From the NCBI RefSeq assembly GCF_001542905.1, contig NZ_LOAJ01000002.1, forward strand, positions 62,001 to 126,000: a DNA stretch of 64,000 nucleotides, given 5' to 3'. Positions within the stretch are counted from its first letter, which is position 1. Each line of letters starts with the position of its first letter. The notes under the pieces are model-generated. The model was not told where the DNA came from and did no database searches. It saw only the letters and a program-made list of their open reading frames with translations. Shown in pieces: positions 24,212 through 32,216 of this stretch. Origin of the DNA: Halorubrum aethiopicum (GTDB taxonomy: Archaea; Halobacteriota; Halobacteria; Halobacteriales; Haloferacaceae). The translations under genes were made by a program, and so were the position numbers.

Positions 24212-25012
24212 TCATGCCGACGCTCCATCCTCCTCGACGAACGCGCACACCGAGTCGTCCTGCCGGAACCACCGTAGTCGAACGCTCCCATCCTCGCGAA
24301 GCTGCTCTTCGACACCGAGCAGGCCAGCGATCGACCCGGCGTTGAACTGCCGCTGGGTGTTTTGCCCGCCGGCGAGATTTATTGCCACGCTGTTCCGGAC
24401 CTCTTCGGCCGGAGTGTCGGTCGGCGTCATGACCATGACCGCGCGGCCGTCGACGCAGTCCATCGTCACCTCAACGCGATCATACTCGGCCCCGAGCCCG
24501 ATCGACTCGCTGAGGACGGTCGGCACCGAGCCCGTCACCTGTGCGTAGTCGCTGTCGCTCCGCTCGACGCGATTGAGCGACGTACTGTGCGGCATCTCGC
24601 CGGCCGCCCGGAACAGGTCTACCGGATACGCGGGCTCCCACTCGGGAACTGTCGCGTGGATCGTCACGTTCTCGTCGGGGTCACACGCGTACTCGTCGGC
24701 GTCGGGCCACTCCACGTCGAGGCCGTCGATTCCCCACGCTTCCGTGAACAGCCGCGGGAGTCGGAGTTCAACCTGCCCGGTCGAGTCGTACACGACGGCC
24801 GACATGGTACGCGTCGAATCGTCGTCGACGTCGCCGATCGTGATGTCGAGTCCGAGGCCGTCGCTCCCGGTCCGGTCACATCGCACCTGGAACGCCGTCC
24901 GGAGCGCGTCGCGGTCGTGGATACTGGTCGACGTTGCGAGTGGCTTCGGGAGCGTCAACCGGACACTCCCGCTTACGAGTCTGATCGAAGTCATGTGGAT
25001 TTCCTGTAGCAT
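24212..25012 (-). CDS. hypothetical protein of clamp-like length
   Basis: 266 residues. ATG 25010-25012 is preferred because the leader ribosome site AGGTGACCACAGCG ends directly before it; an in-frame ATG lies at 24994. Alternating strands and helices, ending AGSIAGLLGVEEQLREDG and VRLRWFRQDDSVCAFVEE, vaguely like the last PCNA domain. The similarity is weak and I do not assign it. It has its own CATAGTAA promoter. Confidence 0.65.
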   Translation of the reverse strand: MLQEIHMTSIRLVSGSVRLTLPKPLATSTSIHDRDALRTAFQVRCDRTGSDGLGLDITIGDVDDDSTRTMSAVVYDSTGQVELRLPRLFTEAWGIDGLDVEWPDADEYACDPDENVTIHATVPEWEPAYPVDLFRAAGEMPHSTSLNRVERSDSDYAQVTGSVPTVLSESIGLGAEYDRVEVTMDCVDGRAVMVMTPTDTPAEEVRNSVAINLAGGQNTQRQFNAGSIAGLLGVEEQLREDGSVRLRWFRQDDSVCAFVEEDGASA

Positions 25013-25020
25013 CGCTGTGG

Positions 25021-25095
25021 TCACCTGCGCTTTCGCGTATTTCGGTGTTCTCAAGCCGCCTGTATAATACTTACTATGCGAAAAGAGATTACAGA
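25021..25095 (-). promoter_or_regulatory. CATAGTAA promoter with GNRA-hairpin leader
   Basis: Minus strand: TAATCT near 25090, CATAGTAA (25071-25078), TATA box GTATTATA (25063-25070), hairpin CGC-GAAA-GCG (25028-25037), SD AGGTGA (25021-25026). Drives the gene starting at 25012. Confidence 0.8.
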
Positions 25096-25115
25096 TGAAA
25101 CGAGAAGTGTCGCAC

Positions 25116-25134
25116 ATTACTATCGGATAGGAAC
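25116..25134. promoter_or_regulatory. degenerate copy of the 19-bp palindrome
   Basis: ATTACTATCGGATAGGAAC: one changed base in each arm relative to the intact copies. It overlaps the stop codon of the C5 methyltransferase gene. Confidence 0.55.
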
Positions 25135-26325
25135 GTCGGCCGAGTCCTGCTCGTGTTCGAGGACCGCGTCCCGCAGGTGGCCCGCTAGGTGCGCGACGAG
25201 ATTCGGCGGGACGGCGTTCGCGGCCTGCCGGTACTGTTCGACGCGCGTTCCGGCGAAGGTCACCATATCCGGGAACGTTTGAAGCCGGGCAACCTCGCGA
25301 ACAGTCAGTCGCCGCACGTCGTTCACGGGCTCGTCCAGCGTCGAGGGCGACCGGCCCACGAACGACACCGGCGGTGTTCCGTCGCTTACGGTCATCGTCG
25401 GAGCCGGTCGGTCGGAGTGAAGACGTCGGTCGGTAGTCCGACTCCCACAAAACCCGAGCTCCCATTCGGCATACTTCGCCCGCGTCGCGTCGGCGTGATC
25501 GGGCGCGACGTGGTTCGGCGGCACCACCACGATCGTCCCGTCCACCTCCCGATGACCAGCCACGGTGTGCGGGTCGACGCGGTGTCGCCCCCACTCTCCG
25601 GCACCCGGCTGGAGTTCCTCGATCGTCGCATGAACCGGATCATCGGCCGGCGGCATGGACACAATCGGCTCCGGAAGCGAATCAAGCGCCTCACCCGCAG
25701 TATCGTAGCCCTCCAGCGCCGTCCCAGTGAGCGTCCGCGTCGGCGCGGGCGCGGTCACGACGGGTGGTTCCCACTGGTCGGGCGTCGGGCAGTCCTCGCG
25801 AACGGCGATGATGAACACGCGCTCGCGAGCCTGTGGGACGTTGTAGTCGGCGGCATCCAGCCGGAGCGTCGCCACGGTGTAGCCCTCGCCGGCGTCGGTG
25901 AGCGCGTCGACGAGCGCGCCGTGGGTCGGGCCGTGAAGATCCTGTAGACCGACGACGTTCTCGACGACGACGATCCGCGGGCCGACCGCGTCGACCCACT
26001 CAGGCACACAGAAGGCGAGTTGGTTCCGCGGGTCGTCGTCAACACTCCCACCGGATGACGAGAATCCCTGACACGGGGGACCAGCGAACAACAGGTCGAG
26101 GTCGTCGGGAACGTGGTCGGGACGCACGTCGGTCGCATCGCCGTACTGCGCGATGTCGGTCCCCTCAGTGTGGTTCACGCGGTAGGCGTACGACGCGACC
26201 GGGTCCGTCTCCCACGCTGCCCGCACGTTGAACCCGCCGGCGACGAGTCCGATCGTCGCGCCGCCCACCCCGGCGAACATGTCGACCGCCGTGGGACCGT
26301 CCTCGGGAAGCGAGAGCGTCGGCAT
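25120..26325 (-). CDS. DNA (cytosine-5)-methyltransferase
   Basis: 401 residues with all core motifs: DMFAGVGGATIG (motif I), AGPPCQGFSSSG with catalytic C85 (IV), VVVENV (VI), QARERVFIIAV (VIII) and EQYRQAANAVPP (X). It methylates cytosine C5; the target sequence is unknown. The start at 26325 overlaps the upstream stop (ATGA). No partner restriction gene is visible, so it may protect the replicon from host enzymes. Last gene of the operon from 28961. Confidence 0.93.
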   Translation of the reverse strand: MPTLSLPEDGPTAVDMFAGVGGATIGLVAGGFNVRAAWETDPVASYAYRVNHTEGTDIAQYGDATDVRPDHVPDDLDLLFAGPPCQGFSSSGGSVDDDPRNQLAFCVPEWVDAVGPRIVVVENVVGLQDLHGPTHGALVDALTDAGEGYTVATLRLDAADYNVPQARERVFIIAVREDCPTPDQWEPPVVTAPAPTRTLTGTALEGYDTAGEALDSLPEPIVSMPPADDPVHATIEELQPGAGEWGRHRVDPHTVAGHREVDGTIVVVPPNHVAPDHADATRAKYAEWELGFCGSRTTDRRLHSDRPAPTMTVSDGTPPVSFVGRSPSTLDEPVNDVRRLTVREVARLQTFPDMVTFAGTRVEQYRQAANAVPPNLVAHLAGHLRDAVLEHEQDSADVPIR

Positions 26326-26909
26326 CACGCCCACCCGCCGATTTCGGCCTGTTCGGTCGTCTCCTCGACGCTCGAACCCCCGGTCTCGTCGTCGATGATC
26401 CCGGCGTCGACGGCCGCCTCGACGCGCTCGGCGTGTGACTTTCGGACGCGGTGGCCCGACGGTCGCTGGCACTTCGTCCCGACGCCGGCGTCACAGTCCG
26501 GACACGCTACCCCGCGGGCGTCGCGGTCGCGTTGGCTCGCACCGCCGCGCTCGTTACGGTCGTTCGTGTCGGCGATCTCCGTGATCTTCTCTCGGAAACG
26601 CGCTCGACGCTGCCCGTGGGTGCCCTCGAAGCCCTCCGGAGAGTTCCACGCCGTCGTGTCGTACCATCCGTCGGCCGCGTCCTCCAGCGTGAGCCACTGC
26701 GTCGGCGACGGATCCTCAGCGTAGATGTTCACGAGGTGGTCCGTGATCGGGTGGGGCGACTCGTCGGCGTCGTCGAGAGACTCCGGGCCGCACCCGCAGG
26801 CGACGATGAATCCCCCGTCACCGATCTTCATGATCCGAACATCGGGACCCGGAACGTCGTGGTCGGCGTCGCTGACGTGGCACTCGTAGGTGAGGACGCG
26901 GTCGGTCAT
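26325..26909 (-). CDS. hypothetical protein with C-terminal zinc-binding motif
   Basis: 194 residues starting MTDRVLTYECHVSDADHDVP. The C-terminal part has CPDCDAGVGTKCQRPSGH followed by RKSHAERVEAA, a zinc-binding arrangement common in small phage proteins. The ATGA overlap with both neighbours fixes the start. Function unknown; may bind nucleic acid. Confidence 0.7.
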   Translation of the reverse strand: MTDRVLTYECHVSDADHDVPGPDVRIMKIGDGGFIVACGCGPESLDDADESPHPITDHLVNIYAEDPSPTQWLTLEDAADGWYDTTAWNSPEGFEGTHGQRRARFREKITEIADTNDRNERGGASQRDRDARGVACPDCDAGVGTKCQRPSGHRVRKSHAERVEAAVDAGIIDDETGGSSVEETTEQAEIGGWA

Positions 26910-27634
26910 CGTTCTCCACCGAAGGCGTCGAGTCCCGACTGTCCGGGAACCATGCCCTCGGCCTCGATCCCGTGTTGCTCTCGCGCCCACTCCCGAGTCT
27001 GTTTGAGCGCAACCTCCAGCCCGCACTCGTCGGGGAGATCGAGTAACACCGCGCGCTCGCTGGCGTCCGAGCGCGTCCACGGTGCTCGTTCGACCGTTGC
27101 GGCCCCGCTTCCGTTCCAGACATGAAGGTAGAGATAATCGTACTCGTCGGCTGAGCCGGCGTCACCGCCGAACAGTGACGAGCGCTCCGGTGCGTCTCGA
27201 CGCCGGTAGTAGATCGTCTGAGCACGCTCTGCCAGCTCGTACAGTTCGAGGTCGTATCCTGCGGGCGGGATGAACACCGCCTCGGTTACGTTGGGGTGCG
27301 ACCATCCGTCTGGCGCATGGTGGCGCATCCAGCCGAGCGCACGGTCGCACATGGCCGCCGTGGCCGCTCGGTCGCCCGCGGTCGCGTCCTCGTGATTCAG
27401 TCGCTCGATCGTCGCCGGCCGCTCTTCGACGGTAACCGTCCGCCCGATCCCAACTACGCGAGCGTCTCCGATTGCGAGTCGGACGTAGCCGAGTGAGCAA
27501 AAGACGCCCACGAACGCGGATCCATCCGCGGCCGTCCAAACATGCGCGTTGATCCCGGACTCCGGGTCGTGCGACCAGCCGTTCACGCCCGCGGGAAGCT
27601 CGTAGTCGTCGGGGAGGGGCGGCTTCGAGACCAT
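26906..27634 (-). CDS. hypothetical protein
   Basis: 242 residues starting MVSKPPLPDDYELPAGVNGW. Alpha/beta, with an N-terminal beta domain and a C-terminal helix VALKQTREWAREQHGIEAEG. Starts directly after the TGT-like gene stop. No family recognised. Confidence 0.7.
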   Translation of the reverse strand: MVSKPPLPDDYELPAGVNGWSHDPESGINAHVWTAADGSAFVGVFCSLGYVRLAIGDARVVGIGRTVTVEERPATIERLNHEDATAGDRAATAAMCDRALGWMRHHAPDGWSHPNVTEAVFIPPAGYDLELYELAERAQTIYYRRRDAPERSSLFGGDAGSADEYDYLYLHVWNGSGAATVERAPWTRSDASERAVLLDLPDECGLEVALKQTREWAREQHGIEAEGMVPGQSGLDAFGGER

Positions 27635-28306
27635 TCAGCCCCACCCCTCGATCGACGCCTGCTCGGCCGCCCGGTCGGGCTCGATCGGCTGCGTCTCCTC
27701 GGTCGCCTCCTCCAACAGATCGAGGTAGTGCCAGTACTGGTTCTGGAACACAGTCGTCGTGTCCGCGGAATCGAACCCCTGTCGGTAGGCCCACACGAGG
27801 CCGTCCACGCCGCCGGGACACCCGACATGTGTCCGGAGGTCGCGCTCGTCGGCGAGCCGGATTATCTCCGCGGCGTGCGCGCGCTTCCACCGGGTCGTCC
27901 CGCCGACGAACACGCCTTGACAGCCCTCGATCGCGTCGAACTGCTCGGCGATCGGCAGGCCGGGCTGGAGTACCCAGTACCGCATACACTGCCCCGAGCC
28001 GACGCCCATCGAGCGCCGGTACAACCAGTCGCGATGTCGCTGGATCGTCGCTTCCGCGGCACGATATACGTCCGGGAGCACGAGGAAATCGGGGCTTCGC
28101 GGCATCTCGATCAGCGCGCGCTCGACCGTTTCGACCCACGCGTCGGGATCGAAGTGGTCCGTGAACGCGCCGTTGTCGAGAAAGTACGGGGCGTCGTGCG
28201 GTGTCATCTTCGCTGGCGTCCACCCATAGCCGTGCGAATGTGAGGGCGCGTGTCGACGCGCTCGTTTCAGGTTCTCCGGGCTCGCGCCGGTGTAGTAGAG
28301 CCGCAT
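27635..28306 (-). CDS. TGT/DpdA-like TIM-barrel protein, candidate DNA guanine transglycosylase
   Basis: 223 residues from ATG 28306 (ATGA overlap). Landmarks of the tRNA-guanine transglycosylase fold: FLDNGAF (D44, compare DSGGF), DFLVLPDVYR (79-80), WVLQPGLP (111-118), GVFVGGTTRWK, HVGCPGGVDGL and GFDSADTT (D182 in the place of the TGT nucleophile). Phage DpdA proteins of this family insert 7-deazaguanines into DNA. It is much shorter than tRNA TGT and has no tRNA-binding domain. Its neighbour, a C5 methyltransferase, fits a DNA-modification role (inference). Confidence 0.55.
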   Translation of the reverse strand: MRLYYTGASPENLKRARRHAPSHSHGYGWTPAKMTPHDAPYFLDNGAFTDHFDPDAWVETVERALIEMPRSPDFLVLPDVYRAAEATIQRHRDWLYRRSMGVGSGQCMRYWVLQPGLPIAEQFDAIEGCQGVFVGGTTRWKRAHAAEIIRLADERDLRTHVGCPGGVDGLVWAYRQGFDSADTTTVFQNQYWHYLDLLEEATEETQPIEPDRAAEQASIEGWG

Positions 28307-28890
28307 CACTCCCACCCCACGTCCGGAGCCGCCCACGACTCCCGAATACACCCGACGCGCACGAGGTCGGCCACCGGGTAGTACACGGCAGCGGTGCCGT
28401 CGTCGCGAGCGTGTCGCTCACCTGTGAGCCGACCGTCGTCGACGGCCGTCCGGAAGGCCTCCACGTCGATGAGCCATGCCCGGATCAGGTGGTCGTCCGC
28501 TTCGTCGCGAAGCCCGAACACCATATCGCGCGGGAAGAGCCCGGACTCGTCGATGCCCGCGGGGACGCGGTCGGATTCACACGGTGTCGTACACCCGTTC
28601 GCGACGCGCCAGGAGAAATCCCGGCGGCCGGCGACGTTCGGGCGGATGCGCTCGCCGACGGGAAGGATCGCGTTGTTCGTATCGACGAGCCAGTCGACGC
28701 CGGCGTAGTCGAGAAACGTCACCGGGTCGTACTCGCCGCCGGTCTCGTACGCGCCCCCCTTCGCCGTCTCGACGGACACAAGCGACGCGTCCGCGACGCC
28801 GTACCACTCGCGAAGGCGCGCTCGCACGTCGCTCGCAACGCCGCCGGCGGCGTCCTTCCGGTCCTGGTCGAAGCACCGGGCGTCGCTCAT
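28306..28890 (-). CDS. hypothetical protein, first main gene of the modification operon
   Basis: 194 residues starting MSDARCFDQDRKDAAGGVAS. ATG 28890 is chosen because the leader-ORF stop overlaps it and GGAGGTG precedes it. Contains WLIDVEAFRTAVDDGRLTGE near the C-terminus. No family recognised; probably works with the TGT-like or methyltransferase products. Confidence 0.7.
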   Translation of the reverse strand: MSDARCFDQDRKDAAGGVASDVRARLREWYGVADASLVSVETAKGGAYETGGEYDPVTFLDYAGVDWLVDTNNAILPVGERIRPNVAGRRDFSWRVANGCTTPCESDRVPAGIDESGLFPRDMVFGLRDEADDHLIRAWLIDVEAFRTAVDDGRLTGERHARDDGTAAVYYPVADLVRVGCIRESWAAPDVGWE

Positions 28891-28961
28891 GCGACACCTC
28901 CGGGCAAGTCGTCGAGCTCCGATCTGTGATTCTGCGGCTGCCATAGGGGGTTGTGCCTCAT
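28887..28961 (-). CDS. leader ORF (MRHNPL type) of the modification operon
   Basis: 24 codons starting MRHNPLWQPQNHRS. Codons 3-6 are CACAACCCCCT (28945-28955), the same frame as at 10513. The TGA overlaps the ATG at 28890, and a strong GGAGGTG lies inside the ORF 5 nt before it. Confidence 0.55.
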   Translation of the reverse strand: MRHNPLWQPQNHRSELDDLPGGVA

Positions 28962-28966
28962 CGTGG

Positions 28967-29050
28967 TCACCTTGACCGGTTTCCCGGCGTTACCACTCAC
29001 TCTCTCACGCACTCACTTATAATTTACTATGCGAAAAAGGAGTATTACGG
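28967..29050 (-). promoter_or_regulatory. CATAGTAA promoter with GNRA-hairpin leader
   Basis: Minus strand: CATAGTAA (29024-29031), TATA ATTATAA (29017-29023), hairpin CCGG-GAAA-CCGG (28976-28987), SD AAGGTGA (28967-28973), then ATG 28961. Confidence 0.8.
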
Positions 29051-29055
29051 ACGGC

Positions 29056-29214
29056 TCACGCAAGGTGGTACTCGATCAATCGCTCGCCGAGTCGCGCGGT
29101 CATGATCAACAGGAACGCCCCGACGAACGCGAGGATGGCCGTCGCGAGGAATAGCGCGTACCCGACCTCGACGACCTCGGCGACCGCGGTCACCCCTGAA
29201 ACGACGGCCGTCAT
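29056..29214 (-). CDS. small membrane protein
   Basis: 52 residues starting MTAVVSGVTAVAEVVEVGYA with a membrane helix around 17-42 (LFLATAILAFVGAFLLIMTA). ATGA overlap with the upstream gene. Function unknown. Confidence 0.65.
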   Translation of the reverse strand: MTAVVSGVTAVAEVVEVGYALFLATAILAFVGAFLLIMTARLGERLIEYHLA

Positions 29215-29936
29215 GGGGACGCCTGCTCGTCCGCCCGGCTGAGCCGGTCGACGCGCGTACACGAGCCGCAGCGTTGCCAGGTGCCGTCCATCCCGCCATC
29301 GGGCTCGGCGAGGTGGACGGCGTCGTCGCCGGTCATCGTCTGATACGAGAGGATCCGGTAGCGATCTCCCTCGACATCGAGGAAGACGTGGCGTGCGCCC
29401 TCGAAAATCTCGCTCGCGATCGGCGGCGTGTCGTCAACGCGGTCGACCGTCCCCGTCATCGTCCCAATTGCGTCCCCCTGGACCCGAACTCGATCACCGA
29501 CTGCGAGGTCTCGAACCGTCTCGATCGGCGCGTGGCCCCCGTCGGTCCGGATACGCGCCTGCCCGCCACCCGTTCGGCGGTCGCGATCGACACGCACTCC
29601 GGCCGGGATGGTCACCGTTCCCTCTGGAGAGACCGTCACCCGACTCGTGCGGAGAACTGGGCGGAACGTCGTGCCGTCCCACCGATCAACGCGAATGTCC
29701 GGAAGATTCTCGGCAGGCTCGGCAGCCAGCAGGTAGGCCACGTTCTCGCTCGTCGCCCGGACTCCCTCCCTGCCGAACGCGTCGGCCATGTCGAGCACGC
29801 GGAGTGTCACGTCCAGCGGGACAACCCGAATCCGGTCGAACTGTTCGACTGATCGAAGCCGTTCGATCGCGTTGCTGTCGGTCGCTGATTGCTCTATCGT
29901 GTCGATACGTCCTGCCGTCGGTCGATGGTCGCCCAT
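29211..29936 (-). CDS. hypothetical protein
   Basis: 241 residues starting MGDHRPTAGRIDTIEQSATD. Central beta-rich part with VTVSPEGTVTIPAGVRVDRD, then an RTDGG motif, and a C-terminal CGSC pair. Driven by its own CATAGTAA promoter. No family recognised. Confidence 0.7.
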   Translation of the reverse strand: MGDHRPTAGRIDTIEQSATDSNAIERLRSVEQFDRIRVVPLDVTLRVLDMADAFGREGVRATSENVAYLLAAEPAENLPDIRVDRWDGTTFRPVLRTSRVTVSPEGTVTIPAGVRVDRDRRTGGGQARIRTDGGHAPIETVRDLAVGDRVRVQGDAIGTMTGTVDRVDDTPPIASEIFEGARHVFLDVEGDRYRILSYQTMTGDDAVHLAEPDGGMDGTWQRCGSCTRVDRLSRADEQASP

Positions 29937-29942
29937 GTGTGG

Positions 29943-30025
29943 TCACCTGCGCGCCCGAGTTTCCCCGAGCACGTTTCTCACATTACACCGACGCCACATA
30001 AATATTACTATGCGAAAAAAGATTA
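29943..30025 (-). promoter_or_regulatory. CATAGTAA promoter with GNRA-hairpin leader
   Basis: Minus strand: TAATCT near 30021, CATAGTAA (30005-30012), TATA TATTTAT (29998-30004), hairpin CGGG-GAAA-CTCG with one G-U pair (29956-29967), SD AGGTGA (29943-29948), start 29936. Confidence 0.82.
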
Positions 30026-30057
30026 TAGGAGAGATCGAGCGAACGGAATCCGGAGCG

Positions 30058-30831
30058 TTAGGACACGCCGAGATCGCGAGCGGCCACCGCTGAGATCGTG
30101 AGACCGGTCACTCCGAATGAGACCTCTCCGTCCACGGTTTCTGTGATGAGTTTCTGGAGGTCCTTGAGGTATGACTCGGGCCGTTCCTCCGTAATTCGCG
30201 TCGTTGCTTTGGTCTCAAAGTGCGCGCCTCGGTGGGCAACATATATCTCGACGAATCGACGGCGTATCGGCGCTGGGCTCTCCCACACGACGGTCGGAAC
30301 GGCCGATAGCTCGGTCTTCGTGCCTCGTGGCGCTCCCATCGCAACGAGACACCGGCCGAGGACCGATGCGTCCGCGGTAGGATACACCTCTGTCGCCCGT
30401 CCGTCAGTATCGACGTGTCGCGTCTGTGCGTCGACGCCAACCGCCTCGAACGCGTCGTATATCGTCTCAATATCAACCCGCCGACCGGGTGAGACTGCCG
30501 GTACGAACGTCTCGTTGATGCTCCCGCCCGCGAGGACGTGCGCGAGCAACTCAACGAGCGCGCCGGCCATGTCGCTGCCGGGCTCTGGATCCAGCCAGCC
30601 GTACGCACTCGCCGTGTGGACGCCGTGGACGGGGTCGGGTTTCACATCGCCCATCCACCCGCGGACGCGCGACGGTGGAAGTTCGAGCGCGTTCCCGACC
30701 GCAGTCCGGCCGGCATTCGGGTGCTCGGCAGTGTATCCCTGGACGCGCTGGTAGTCTTCGACCTTCTCCCACGGGTCAGGATAGACGCGATCAGAATAGG
30801 TGCGCGCAAGCGATTGCGGTGTCGGTTCCAT
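30058..30831 (-). CDS. HTH-containing hypothetical protein
   Basis: 257 residues. An N-terminal HTH-like segment (AGRTAVGNALELPPSRVRGW) precedes an alpha/beta region. A C-terminal part (ESYLKDLQKLITETVDGEVS) is reminiscent of, but does not show, LAGLIDADG endonuclease motifs. No GNRA leader seen upstream. Probably DNA-binding; function unknown. Confidence 0.6.
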   Translation of the reverse strand: MEPTPQSLARTYSDRVYPDPWEKVEDYQRVQGYTAEHPNAGRTAVGNALELPPSRVRGWMGDVKPDPVHGVHTASAYGWLDPEPGSDMAGALVELLAHVLAGGSINETFVPAVSPGRRVDIETIYDAFEAVGVDAQTRHVDTDGRATEVYPTADASVLGRCLVAMGAPRGTKTELSAVPTVVWESPAPIRRRFVEIYVAHRGAHFETKATTRITEERPESYLKDLQKLITETVDGEVSFGVTGLTISAVAARDLGVS

Positions 30832-30926
30832 ACGCTTGCTATGCCCTTATCTACATTACATCTTCCGGAGTCAATATCACAATTAAGATTTGGAACGACG
30901 TATTTATACCTCTCTCGGGGCTATCT

Positions 30927-31046
30927 ATGGTCATACCGACCGACAAATCGAAGGGTGACGACGGGATGGGGGTCATCCCGAACGCCAGGACGGAGGGAAG
31001 TCGTGCCTCGAAAGGCACCCGACAATCCGTCTTGGAACATCGTTAA
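30927..31046 (+). CDS. short ORF in the pilin 5' region
   Basis: 39 codons starting MVIPTDKSKGDDGMG, about 20 nt after a TATTTATA box, so it could be leaderless. Two hairpins (GGGGTCATCCC, GTGCCT/AGGCAC) lie inside, so the region may be a structured 5' leader rather than a gene. Confidence 0.35.
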   Translation: MVIPTDKSKGDDGMGVIPNARTEGSRASKGTRQSVLEHR

Positions 31047-31084
31047 TCCTCGCATTTGTCGCGTTGGGTAAACAACAGAAACCC

Positions 31085-31561
31085 ATGAACATCAAAAACG
31101 CGTTTCAGGACTCTGACCGTGCCGTCAGCCCCGTGATCGGGGTCATACTGATGGTCGCTATAACCGTGATACTGGCGGCCGTCATCGGGACGTTCGTGCT
31201 CGGTCTCGGGGATCAGCTTGGTGACAGCCAACCGACTGCGCAGTTGGATATTAGCGCAACTGAAGACGGTAGCGGGGGAGAAATAATCATCGAACACACG
31301 GGCGGTGACGAGATTCGATTGTCTGAATTCAACATACAGGTACGTCAAGACGACGGAACTGTAGAAGACGGCACTCAAACACTCAGTGATGTGACTGGGG
31401 GTACCAGTACACTTAGTGTTGGTGAGACAGCAACTGTTGAATTCGATGCTAGTGGAAATGCCACAAACAATATCCGACTAATCCACACGCCATCGGATTC
31501 GATTTACGCTGACAGAACCGTCATAATCGATGACTTCGGAGGATACAGCGCTCTTCCGTAG
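31085..31561 (+). CDS. type IV pilin (archaeal PilA-like)
   Basis: 158 residues. N-terminus MNIKNAFQDSDRAVSPVIGV followed by a hydrophobic helix VILMVAITVILAAVIGTFVL: the class III signal and H-domain of haloarchaeal adhesion pilins (DUF1628 type), cleaved by PibD. The rest is a beta-rich head. ATG 31085 chosen since the upstream TTG adds residues not seen in this family. Lower GC than neighbours. It lies back-to-back with another pilin. Confidence 0.88.
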   Translation: MNIKNAFQDSDRAVSPVIGVILMVAITVILAAVIGTFVLGLGDQLGDSQPTAQLDISATEDGSGGEIIIEHTGGDEIRLSEFNIQVRQDDGTVEDGTQTLSDVTGGTSTLSVGETATVEFDASGNATNNIRLIHTPSDSIYADRTVIIDDFGGYSALP

Positions 31562-31621
31562 ATAATTAAATCGGCCTTATGCCGATTCTATAGGAGTTCT
31601 AGTTCTGCTCCCGGAAGGTGA

Positions 31622-32029
31622 CTATTCCTCGACCCGCGTGAACACCTCCTCCTCACCGTACGGCCCGGTGTGAACGACGACGATCGTGCGGTTCGACCCG
31701 CTCGCGTCAACCGTCACGGAGTCACCTTCACTCACACTCCCGTACTCGCCCCACCGCTGAGAGTCGTCGACGTCGCCGTCGATAAGAATCTCCTCGGCCG
31801 GGACGGCGTCGCCGCCGGTGTGGGTTACCTCGACGCTGTCGGTCCCGAACGTTACCGTGAACTCGGCGTCGGCGTCACCCGACAACTCTCCGGTTTGCTC
31901 GTCGGTGAGCTGTAAGACAAGCGTCCCGGCGGCCGCCGAGAGAGCGACCGTAATCGCGATCATCAATACCACGCCGATGACGGGGCTTACGCCCCTGTCG
32001 TCGGCACCGAAGTCGATGTGTGCTACCAT
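31622..32029 (-). CDS. type IV pilin (archaeal PilA-like)
   Basis: 135 residues with MVAHIDFGADDRGVSPVIGV followed by VLMIAITVALSAAAGTLVLQ, the same processing site and helix as the convergent 31085 gene. The head is acidic and beta-rich (VEVTHTGGDAVPAEEILIDG). Unlike that gene it has the replicon GC content and a CATAGTAA/GNRA leader, so it belongs to the replicon regulon. Confidence 0.9.
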   Translation of the reverse strand: MVAHIDFGADDRGVSPVIGVVLMIAITVALSAAAGTLVLQLTDEQTGELSGDADAEFTVTFGTDSVEVTHTGGDAVPAEEILIDGDVDDSQRWGEYGSVSEGDSVTVDASGSNRTIVVVHTGPYGEEEVFTRVEE

Positions 32030-32035
32030 TCGTGG

Positions 32036-32115
32036 TCACCTGTGAGCCGGGTTTCCCCGACCCGATTCAACAAAACACCTGCCAGTACTTATAATTTACT
32101 ATGTAGAATAAGATT
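32036..32115 (-). promoter_or_regulatory. CATAGTAA promoter with GNRA-hairpin leader (pilin)
   Basis: Minus strand: TAATCT near 32112, CATAGTAA (32096-32103), TATA ATTATAA (32089-32095), hairpin CGGG-GAAA-CCCG (32048-32059), SD AGGTGA (32036-32041). Divergent from the next module. Confidence 0.82.
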
Positions 32116-32124
32116 ACAAACTTT

Positions 32125-32210
32125 CTAATCCTATCTAACATAGTAATACTTATGTAGAGGCCGCTCCTTGGTGTAGATGCGCACGGGCGAAAGCCCGACG
32201 CGCAAGGTGA
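32125..32210 (+). promoter_or_regulatory. CATAGTAA promoter with GNRA-hairpin leader
   Basis: TAATCC near 32126, CATAGTAA (32139-32146), TATA TACTTATG (32147-32154), hairpin CGGGC-GAAA-GCCCG (32184-32197), SD AAGGTGA (32204-32210), start 32217. Confidence 0.82.
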
Positions 32211-32216
32211 CCACGA

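Noticed and set aside
27162-28421. 419-codon minus-strand ORF
   Set aside because: Arg-rich alternative frame of the TGT-like gene and its neighbour, both of which have family motifs or proper coupling.
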